Shown one piece after another: positions 24,101 through 30,493 of a stretch of DNA of 30,493 nt (position 1 is its first letter; every line of letters starts with the position of its first letter). Under the pieces are notes generated by a model that worked only from the letters and a program-made list of their open reading frames with translations, was not told where the DNA came from and did not search any database. This DNA is from Silene noctiflora (lineage: Eukaryota; Streptophyta; Magnoliopsida; Caryophyllales; Caryophyllaceae). Position numbers and translations under genes: made by a program. The stretch spans positions 28,002-58,494 of the forward strand of contig VHZZ01012099.1 of the NCBI GenBank assembly GCA_009801015.1. Reading direction: 5' to 3'.

Positions 24101-24914
24101 TAAATCTGGAAAAGGAAAAAGTGAAGCCCAAAAGTATTTGAAGGTACATCATTGTGTGTGGAGTAAATCCCTTTGTTAATCAGCTATTGGTTTGACATGC
24201 AGTTGCCTGTAAAAGCTGAGTTGGCAAATGTTCTGCAATTTGCAGGGAACTCAAACACAAGATAAGAATGATATTCTTTCCCACTATGGTATTGATTATA
24301 ATGCACTGCCTGAAATATTTCGCCGTGGTTCAAGTGTTTTCTGGGACCAGGTTTGTCCTCCCCTTACATCAAATTTATATCTTTCAATATGACATCTATG
24401 CGCGGCCATAAAAAAAATTGTGAATACGACCAATTTCCAAAAATTTTCTTTCCCATAGAACAAACTGTGCATTATTCTGTTTTATTTTTGTAGAAGAACA
24501 TGTGGGTTCATTATCCTTGTGCATTTTTATAACCTACTTCTTTTAAGTGTAAAAGTAGCCATGGTAGTTTTGATTCAAATGGGATTCCGTACCCAGTTGT
24601 ACAACCTTTCATGACTTTCCTAACTTAGCTAGGACTTGTGTGCTTGCTGTATGTACTAAGATGCACATTTCTGAATTGCATAGCAATCAATATAGCATAG
24701 TTGCTTAAAGTCCTTATTACACTGTTCGCATTATAAGATGTTCCCAGCTGCCCTATGTATTCCTCCGAGTATTAATTTTGATATTTGCCCACAGGAAAGT
24801 AAGTCGACAAGTAATGAAGGTTCGAGTAAGAGAGTTGTGATTGAACATTGTAACATAATTGATGATGATTTTTGGGAAGCACACTCATGGATCCTTGATG
24901 ATAAGTGCCCATAG
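18124..24914 (+). CDS. THG1: tRNA-His guanylyltransferase with two Thg1 domains, 519 aa, 13 exons
   Basis: Exons: 18124-18227, 19300-19431, 19523-19567, 20188-20357, 20511-20596, 21586-21693, 22223-22479, 23312-23443, 23520-23564, 23689-23858, 24058-24143, 24246-24350, 24795-24914. All introns are GT-AG, ending at TAG. Thg1 adds the essential G-1 to the 5' end of tRNA-His by 3'-5' nucleotide addition. Domain 1 (about 6-260) has RIDGRQF (D29), SDEYSF (D76, E77) and HLNNLYD (152-158). Domain 2 (about 280-510) has RIDGCHF (D295), SDEYSF (D342, E343) and HINNQYN (418-424). The metal-binding carboxylates, D29/D76/E77 in human numbering, are thus present in both halves. Equivalent sites are exactly 266 residues apart. 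Two fused Thg1 domains are known in plants. The start fits well: D29 falls at the family's usual position. A 3' UTR intron (about 24938-25002) is possible. Confidence 0.93.
18625..18775. mobile_element. Possible DNA-transposon remnant in THG1 intron 1
   Basis: The segment begins near CAGGCGTGGAACCGGGATT and ends near CCCCTGCTAACCCCTCGCCA. Its end complement, TGGCGAGGGGTTAGCAGGGG, resembles the start, recalling a common plant element with a CAGTGGCGGAGCC-like terminus. Arms are degenerate and no target duplication was confirmed. Confidence 0.3.
19970..20060 (+). mobile_element. SINE-like 3' remnant in THG1 intron 3
   Basis: The sequence GGGACTGCATACACCCGACC, then CCTTACCTGGCC, then GAGCC, then GGCACTAGGGTAATGTTGTTGTT resembles from memory the body and TTG-rich tail of Au/TS-type plant SINEs. 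The tRNA-like head is not evident, so this is a 5'-truncated copy at best. Confidence 0.45.
20695..20745. repeat. Perfect 14-bp inverted repeat, foldback in THG1 intron 5
   Basis: TTTCCCACTAGTTG at 20695-20708 is the exact complement of CAACTAGTGGGAAA at 20732-20745, separated by 23 bp. The spacer itself pairs in part (TTTATTTG with TAAATAAG), so the whole 51-nt stretch can fold into one long hairpin. It may be the core of a foldback element or simply intronic structure. Confidence 0.75.
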
Positions 24915-26069
24915 CAACTGCAAGTTGTTTCACCTGGTATGTTCATGCAAATTTCTAGTACCGAAATTCTTCAACGTTCTTCATTTTTATAATTTATGCA
25001 GAACAATGTTCCCTCATCACCTCAAACTTGCAACAACACGCATACACATGCAGCATGGTTAAACTACCTTTTATTAAATGAGGTGCAGTACATAATCAGA
25101 GGAGGTTGTATGTGTACAATAGTCTTATTTGATCATTTGTGAACTTGCAAAAGGTTCGCATATGGCTTGATAAGGGGTAGTCAAGTGTGGGTAGTGCCGT
25201 AGTCACAGCCACACCTGGAACCTTTATTATCTTTGCGGTCCATAGAAATGCACCTGATAGAAATAAAATGGCAAAATTTTACAATTACTGATCGTCTGCC
25301 TGTTTTTGCTAGCATCACAGTAGCACACCATTGTAAGTAAATTTTATCTAAAACCTTCGTCATCGACATTTTGATTATGGTCTTTGGAACAATCTTGGAG
25401 AGTGGGTATAGTTTAGAACTTTGGATTTGATGTGTCCTAAAGTGCAACATCTTTTTGGAACACGACTCGTTCTCAGTTTCCAGCCTGAATTCTATGTACG
25501 ACATTAAACCAAATAGAATAAAGTGAAGTATGGGATTCAAAGCAAAGTCGTTCAAGTCTTATGGCTGCTTAGAATTCTCCATTGCATTCGTTTGAAATAA
25601 AAAGGCACAATATTTGAAAGGAAAGATGTGCATATGCATGAATCATTGAATCTGCACCCATCTAGTGTGAGATATTCCAAATCCATAATGTTTGTGCCTA
25701 GATTTTGGTCCACCCACCTTTAATATTAGAGACCCTGGCCCATGAAAAGTGCTTTTGTATCTTTGTTTGGAAGCTATGGCTGCTTGATGTTTGAGGTGGT
25801 ACGTCGTAGACTATATAATATTGCTTATATAAACGTGATTAGTATGCATATTATCGCCATTTGGTGATACGATTAATAAAATTATCTTCCTGTGATTCTA
25901 CTTTGCTTTTGGTAAAAGCAAGCATCATATGTTTCCTTTCATTATTAGGCGCATAAGCGATTAAGTTATTAGGAGAAAAGCATCGGCCAATAAGTGTATT
26001 ATTTATTCATATTTTGATTTGCCGCGAAAAAGAAGAGGCATCCTAGAAGATTCTGGTTTCATGTGATCA
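24915..26069. other. THG1 3' UTR and gene-poor spacer
   Basis: The first 150 bp probably hold the THG1 3' UTR. A donor (CACCTG then GTATGT, about 24938) and an acceptor (TTATGCAG, about 25002) suggest an intron there. The remaining kilobase has no recognisable gene. A 124-codon minus-strand frame at 25181-25555 lacks any family motif, and I do not call it. Confidence 0.4.
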
Positions 26070-26078
26070 TATATATAA
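26070..26078 (+). promoter_or_regulatory. TATA box of the first small IPKRG gene
   Basis: TATATATAA sits about 105 bp before the ATG at 26183, followed by a leader without long open frames. The same arrangement, TATA then about 80 bp of leader, precedes the downstream paralogue, which supports both as real promoters. Confidence 0.55.
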
Positions 26079-26182
26079 CCTCGGCTACCACAAAGTCCAA
26101 ACCATTGAGCTCAAACTCTTTTGTCTTTCAAACTCTCTTATAAATTGCCGATTAACTTTGTAGGAGCTTGATCAGAGTTCAG

Positions 26183-26326
26183 ATGTCAGAGGGGAAACGC
26201 AATGTGCCTGAGATTGGGAGATCACAAGGAAATGTCTCTGATCGTCTCATACCAAAGCGAGGGAAAGTTAAAGCTGAGATTATTAGGATTTTTGCTCGTT
26301 CTATTGCTAAAGCGAGGGCAAGTTAA
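26183..26326 (+). CDS. Small IPKRG-motif protein, 47 aa, C-terminus altered by duplication
   Basis: I do not recognise a named family. The 47-aa product is basic. It has a polar N-terminus, then IPKRGKVKAEIIR (23-35) and an amphipathic stretch ending in ARSIAKARAS. Compared with the paralogue at 27864, residues 1-42 align without a gap and IPKRG falls at 23-27 in both. After that a 55-bp tandem duplication (second copy from 26309) shifts the frame, so the protein ends early with KARAS instead of the SIASxxSLxNQ tail. The lost tail is still readable one frame over (26309-26407), as KRGQVKADIIRI...SITSIFSLTNQ and on to a TGA. No signal peptide or membrane span is seen. From memory, short plant proteins with a PKRGxVK motif exist and are of unknown function. 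It may be a working short gene or a recent pseudogene. Confidence 0.5.
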   Translation: MSEGKRNVPEIGRSQGNVSDRLIPKRGKVKAEIIRIFARSIAKARAS

Positions 26327-26360
26327 AGCCGATATTATTAGGATTGCTCGCTCTATTACT
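26254..26360 (+). repeat. 55-bp tandem duplication inside the first small IPKRG gene
   Basis: The unit starting AAAGCGAGGG at 26254 recurs at 26309 with a few substitutions (GAAAG to GCAAG, GCTGAG to GCCGAT) and a 3-bp deletion (TTT) in the second copy. A 55-bp period is 18 codons plus one base, which explains the frame change in the host gene. The 3-bp deletion keeps the frame within the second copy. Confidence 0.85.
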
Positions 26361-27203
26361 TCCATTTTCTCGCTTACAAATCAGCATCACTTGTTTTGGG
26401 ATTATTGAAAAATGTAATTAGTCTATGGTTAGGAAATTAAACTGTGTATTATCTGGTGAAGTCGTGTGAGATACTGAGATTTGTAGTTAGGTTGTTTTGA
26501 AATTGCAAGATATGCACTAATTTACAAGGGAATTTTGATGTGCTTTTCTTCATTGATTATCAAATACGGAGTATATTAATTTAATTTACAGGGTAAATTT
26601 TAGATACTAAAAATTGGAAAATTTTTGCTAATTCTTGGTATTTCATGTCATGGCCTACATCAATCCAGTCGTCTAAATAACTAGCGCAAAGGTTGGATTG
26701 GCGGGGGCGTATACTGTCCACCACGCCGCCATCCCGCTACTCCCAAACAGCCAATGAACAATAATTTGTAATTAACACAAACCCTAATTAGTAAAACCAA
26801 AAAATGAAGACAAACATTGATAGATACATATAAAATGAAACTGCTCGGAATAACAATCGAGAGAAAGTTTATTGAATGTGCATTATTTGTTCAAAATTAT
26901 TTCAGGACTTTTGAGAAAAAAAAAATCAATTATGTATTTTATTAAGGGTAATGTTAAATACAACCCTTAGGATTGTATTTATCATTTCCCTTTTATTAAA
27001 CAATGGCATAGCCACAAATTGACCCTCCCGGCGAAGGTGAACAGTTATGGTATAAGGTGGACTCGAAAAAAAGTTAATAAAATTTTAGTTAAGGACTTAA
27101 AAAATTTCAACCGTTAGTTAGCGAGAGCGTCCCTACTATCCCCTAGCTCCACCGCTCGTGATAAACTTGCAAAGGTATTAGAGGAAAGAGGTTGGTTATT
27201 AAT
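26327..27203. other. Spacer between the two small paralogues
   Basis: AT-rich sequence. Positions 27001-27165 may hold a degenerate DNA transposon: the left edge is CAATGGCATAGCCACAAA and the right edge CTAGCTCCACCGCTCG, whose complement is loosely similar. It resembles the remnant in THG1 intron 1. Otherwise nothing is recognisable. Confidence 0.3.
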
Positions 27204-27271
27204 GGTCAAATGTCAAATACTTGACCTTTGACGGTCTTCTCTTCTTACAGAACTAGTCAAAATAAAGTCAA
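27204..27271 (+). promoter_or_regulatory. W-box cluster upstream of the second small IPKRG gene
   Basis: Four TTGACY sites lie within 68 bp: 27204-27209 (reverse), 27221-27226 (forward), 27255-27260 (reverse) and 27266-27271 (reverse). A TTGACG core is at 27228-27233. Another reverse site lies at 27686-27691, about 90 bp before the TATA box. W boxes bind WRKY factors and are enriched in defence-induced promoters. Their use here is inferred. Confidence 0.45.
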
Positions 27272-27296
27272 TACTCAAGGCACTATTATACTTTAC

Positions 27297-27332
27297 TATT
27301 ATTTTATTATTTTATTATTTTATTATTTTATT
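27297..27332. repeat. (TTTTATTA)-type simple repeat
   Basis: Repeated ATTTTATT units with a period of 9 bp. AT-only microsatellite-like sequence in the upstream region of the second small gene. Confidence 0.8.
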
Positions 27333-27776
27333 GTAAGAAAATGCCAAAGCAATGTGAACACTTATATTCACATTCAGTGAACTAAATCTACTTTACTAAC
27401 ACTTTGGACTCAAATATTTAATGACAAATTTTATGTTTTGGCCCACCCAACTAATTGCCAACTGGAATACACTTTCAAACTACCCAAATATCAAAACATG
27501 TGTCCATTTTATATTATATTTTTCTTACGACAAATTCTTATTTCAGACGGACAACTTTTCGTCTACAACAATACAAATAACATTAAAGATATGTTAAAAT
27601 TAATCGTCTCACATTCATGAAGGGTATTAGTAATTTCAGAGTAAGATTATGCCTTTCAATGATTTACTTGTATCATTAAAGAGGTGGTCAAGGGATAAAC
27701 ACGATTACATGATGACTAATTATTGATGACATTACCAAAAGTAGGGACCCCTTTGCAAGAGAACGTAAGGAACCTC

Positions 27777-27784
27777 TATATATA
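27777..27784 (+). promoter_or_regulatory. TATA box of the second small IPKRG gene
   Basis: TATATATA sits 80 bp before the ATG at 27864. The leader between them is A/C-rich with CTTTCAAACTTTCAAACTT direct repeats and CTCTCTTTCATTCACA, typical of a plant 5' UTR. Confidence 0.65.
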
Positions 27785-27863
27785 CAAACTTTCAAACTTT
27801 CAAACTTCAAACATATTACTCTAAAATTAAAACAACTCTCTTTCATTCACAATCCAAAATAAT

Positions 27864-28043
27864 ATGGCCGAGTGTAATTGGAGTCCTATAATCATCAAAG
27901 GATCGAAACGGAGTAATATTAACCGTCCGATCCCAAAAAGAGGTCGAGTTAAAGTAGGGATCGTAAAGGGTTTTGCTCATTCTATTGCGTCCATCATGTC
28001 TCTTTCTAATCAACGTGGTTCTACTACGTCTAGGCGAGATTAG
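27864..28043 (+). CDS. Small IPKRG-motif protein, 59 aa, intact paralogue
   Basis: A single-exon frame of 59 codons ends in TAG. It shares M-x-E at the start, S14, R21 and IPKRGxVK (23-30) with the upstream 47-aa protein, with no gap over the first 42 residues. The C-terminal part runs VGIVKGFAHSIASIMSLSNQ and then a Ser/Thr/Arg tail. The frame-shifted end of the upstream gene encodes the matching SITSIFSLTNQ, so this copy shows the ancestral layout. The product is basic, with no clear signal peptide and one short amphipathic stretch (about 31-47). I cannot name the family. Such short PKRG-motif proteins occur in plants (from memory, unsure); a role as a stress- or defence-related peptide is a guess from size, a good TATA box and upstream W boxes. 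That two diverged copies keep the motif argues for real coding. Confidence 0.62.
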   Translation: MAECNWSPIIIKGSKRSNINRPIPKRGRVKVGIVKGFAHSIASIMSLSNQRGSTTSRRD

Positions 28044-28249
28044 TGAATAATAATGATCGATCTATAATTGTATTTTTGTTGTTAGAATATTAAGAGTACA
28101 TGCTTTAATTAAGAAGCTTATTAGAGAAGTAGTTTTTCGTATTTTGTACACGCTATGTAATAAAAGTTTAAAAATGGCAATACTAATTTTATGTTGTGAT
28201 AGTAGTAGCATGAATCATAATGATTTTCGTAATATAATTTGATGTTAAA
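28044..28249. other. 3' region of the second small gene
   Basis: AT-rich sequence after the stop, with AATAAA-like and AATTAAGAAGC stretches suitable for polyadenylation. No gene seen. Confidence 0.35.
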
Positions 28250-28345
28250 TGAGCGACACGGATATTTCAATAGGGGACTGCCGGATTCGAACTAGGAACT
28301 AAATGTCCGTTCTACCTTCATCTTAACCATTAAGTAAAGACATTT
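28250..28345 (-). mobile_element. tRNA-like SINE fragment
   Basis: On the minus strand, AGTTCGAATCC (complement of 28283-28293) fits a pol III B box and is preceded by TTAATGGTTAAGATGAAGG, a tRNA-like A-box region (complement of about 28317-28335). No anticodon arm or full cloverleaf is evident and flanking duplications were not found. A SINE head or tRNA relic is likelier than a working tRNA. Confidence 0.45.
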
Positions 28346-28511
28346 TCAATAATTTTGTAAACATCTATATATATATACATAAAAGAGGCTTTTTTCGAGT
28401 GATATTAGAGCGTCCACATCATCTTTTTTTAATTTTAGGAAAGTATATTATAAGATCTTCCAATATTATGACAAAGATACTATGTAATATTTTTAATATC
28501 AAAGCTATATT

Positions 28512-29940
28512 TTACATAAAAGAATTGTTTGATTATCAATCTAACCAAAAAGTATAATGCGAAACAATTTAGAAATTTAGATATTTGGATTCGTAGCGAA
28601 AAATGCTTTCATTTGAGTATAAATTTTGTATTATTTCCTACTTCCTCCCTGAATTGTTTACAATTACTTTTTGCACAAATATTAATAAAATGAGATATCT
28701 CTACTTTTCATATGTTTACTAACACAATTACTCTCATGTAAACCCCTCATATTTTGGCACTCACTCAGTAGACAAGGGTATGTGAACCCTTTAATTGATC
28801 AAAAAATATCCATATATAGAAAGGTAGACAGTCAAGCAGAACAGGGTAAAATAGAAAACGTAAACAATTCAATGATATGAACGAAGTATTATTATTTTCT
28901 CATATTGTAATTATGGTAAAAGACGGTGTACGTACTTCTTAATATGTTATTTGTCTCACTTTGGAAAATTATGTAGGTGTGGTGAATATATTACATATAA
29001 ATAGTAGAATTGTCCCACATGGGCAGATTACCATTAGGTCGGTAATCCTATGATTATAAATATAAGTCATCTTTGAAACTTGGGTATCAAACAAAGATCT
29101 TTTGAGTTTCTTTAAATATTGTCTTAAAGGACTCTTAAGAGTTTGTATTATTAAAAATTAATTAATAATTAATTAATTTAGGAAAGTATCCTAAACACAT
29201 AAAAAAATTTACATTTCATTTGACAAAAAAGTATCGTAAAAAACTTACGAAAATAATATAATTAGATTGGTGATAAAAAAACTGTTATCATTAGAGTATA
29301 AATTTCATATGTACCAAAAAAAAAGAGTATAAATTTCATATTATTTTCACATGTTTTAATTATGATAAAAAATAGAAAAAAAAAACGTGCGAATATTAAT
29401 AGATGGTATATAACTATTACATATATTGAATTAGCAATTGCCCGTATTCGGAATTTGGACGATGTCAACCTAGGTGCAAAAAAGATGGTGTATTTCTTAG
29501 TATGTTTATCTCACATTGAAAAATAATGCAGCTGTGGTGAATAAATTACATATAAATAGTAGAATTGTCCTACATCGAAAGATTAGTATAAGATGAGGCG
29601 ATTCTATGATTATATAAATAGAAGATTAGTATAAGATGAGGTGATTCTATGATTATATCAACCCAAATTTTTTTGAGGCTCTTAAATATTGTCTTAAAAA
29701 GCTCTTAAGAGTTTGTATCATTCTCTCCACAATATGATATAATTTTTTATATTATATTCAAGTGACGATGATTATAATTTTTATTTATATAAAAAACTTA
29801 TACATTTTATTTGGTAAAAAAATATCATAAAAAAATTAGGAAAATTATGTACTTAGATTCGTGGTAAAAAAATATTCATCAATAGAATATAGGTTTTATA
29901 TCATTTGTACATATTTTAATTATGATAAAAAAAAACTTAC
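28512..29940. repeat. Tandem array of two diverged modules (A-B-A-B-A)
   Basis: Module A (TTAGATTxGTxxxGAAAAA...GAGTATAAATTT...AATTATGATAAAA) occurs near 28512-28920 (split by a MITE), 29205-29370 and 29795-29932. Module B occurs at about 28930-29150 and 29488-29725. It contains TAAATAGTAGAATTGTCC, ACAT, a TATA box, and TTTAAATATTGTCTTAAA then CTCTTAAGAGTTTGTAT. B copies carry TATAAATA (29055-29062) and TATATAAATA (29611-29620). The second B has an extra 43-bp internal duplication (29581, 29624). The TGTCCCACAT...TATA order recalls LTR promoters. Confidence 0.65.
28639..28888. mobile_element. Stowaway-like MITE with TA target duplication
   Basis: TA dinucleotides flank a 246-bp element (28641-28886). 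Ends read CTTCCTCCCT and, on the other strand, CTTCGTTCAT. Inside them GAATTGTTTAC (28651-28661) is the exact complement of GTAAACAATTC (28860-28870). Size, TA duplication and CTCCCTC-like termini fit the Tc1/mariner-derived Stowaway class. It interrupts the first A module of the local tandem array. Confidence 0.7.
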
Positions 29941-30401
29941 TGTTAGAACACACTTGGTTGATGATACCAAGTTTCATTGTTATTTAATTGTTTGCTTCTT
30001 AGTTATAATGTTTAGCTTTTGAAGCACTCAATGAATTTCCAAAGATGGTTCAAGAATGATCAAGATGAAGTCAAGACAAGAAAGCCCCTAGCCTTAGTCA
30101 AATGTTGTAAGCGAGGTAGTGTAACATTCTCATTTAGTCAAGTGGCTGCAAACCATGCAACAGTGCACTGCACTGTGGTTTCTGATACGGATATTGGAGA
30201 AATTTCAAATGCTTTGTAAAAACGTGAAAACTTTCATAAGACTTATTGTTTTTAAAGATACCATTTTCCAAATCTGAATAACAAAAAGAATATGCTTGCA
30301 AGTTAAATTGAAGATGTCAATCTTATTTATGCAAGTGGATCTTCATACCAAAAATGGGTCTTTTGTTTTTTCTACTTTTTGCAAAAATGTGAGTTCCCAT
30401 A
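29941..30401 (+). mobile_element. LTR-like sequence, probable Copia-type retrotransposon fragment
   Basis: The tandem array stops abruptly at 29940 and a different sequence starts with TGTTAGAACACACTTGG, a common form of plant Copia LTR start (from memory). A matching CA end, primer-binding site or second LTR cannot be seen. The 66-codon frame at 30019-30219 has no retroviral-type motif and is probably incidental. Confidence 0.35.
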
Positions 30402-30493
30402 TGTAACACCCCCATTTATTCAAGAGCCTTTAGCAAGACATTCCCAAATAAATAGGACTGTTACCATCTCGGTTTCCCGAGGTAGTGAATAAC
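30402..30493 (+). mobile_element. Possible start of an LTR (TGTAACACCCCC), truncated by window end
   Basis: TGTAACACCCCCATTTATTC followed by AAGAGCCTTTAGCAAGACA and CTCGGTTTCCCGAGGTAGTG looks like the 5' edge of an LTR of a kind I associate with Caryophyllales genomes. Only 92 bp are present, so neither the class nor the other end can be judged. CTCGGtttCCCGAG is a small inverted repeat within it. Confidence 0.3.

Noticed and set aside
25181..25555. 124-codon minus-strand frame after THG1
   Set aside because: No motif, no membrane or signal pattern beyond chance, no promoter-like sequence. Probably random in non-coding DNA.
30019..30219. 66-codon frame near the right end
   Set aside because: It lies in LTR-like sequence and contains no gag, protease, reverse transcriptase or integrase motif.

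Overview
This window is plant nuclear DNA. It is AT-rich, and three multi-exon genes with GT-AG introns and plant-type products lie head-to-tail on the + strand. The intergenic DNA is full of small transposons (SINEs, MITEs) and LTR-like debris. Recurrent motifs such as TACTCCGTAT and GAYCGTCTYA, and an element beginning TGTAACACCCCC, recall Caryophyllales genomes (chenopod/amaranth/pink relatives). That placement is from memory and only moderately sure.

Layout. Positions 1-4200 hold no gene I can support: a GC-rich GGCCCG repeat at the left edge, AT-rich DNA, a diverged direct repeat, and a 187-bp Mutator-type MITE with a 9-bp target duplication. At 6335-12296 lies a 15-exon gene for a DUF707 protein (434 aa), a probable type II membrane protein of unknown function. 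It carries an unusual five-fold nonapeptide repeat near its C-terminus and a SINE in intron 12. At 13190-16854 lies a 13-exon SCAMP gene (310 aa, NPF motifs, coiled coil, four membrane spans). At 18124-24914 lies a 13-exon THG1 gene, tRNA-His guanylyltransferase (519 aa). It consists of two complete Thg1 domains whose exon lengths and phases repeat almost exactly.

From 26.0 to 28.1 kb there are two tiny paralogous genes with TATA boxes (47 and 59 codons) that share an IPKRGxVK motif at identical spacing. I cannot assign them to a named family. The first has a 55-bp internal tandem duplication that shifts its frame and changes its C-terminus. The second has a cluster of W-box (TTGAC) elements upstream. 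This pair is the best candidate here for a little-described system, perhaps short defence-related peptides, but that role is inference.

From 28.2 kb to the end the DNA is transposon-rich: a tRNA-like SINE fragment, a Stowaway-like MITE inserted in a tandem array of promoter-like modules, and then a sharp change into LTR-like sequence. The three large genes work in unrelated housekeeping processes (membrane trafficking, tRNA maturation, an unknown DUF707 role), so nothing suggests a functional cluster. All gene models were read by hand from splice sites and frame; none was checked by alignment or transcript data.
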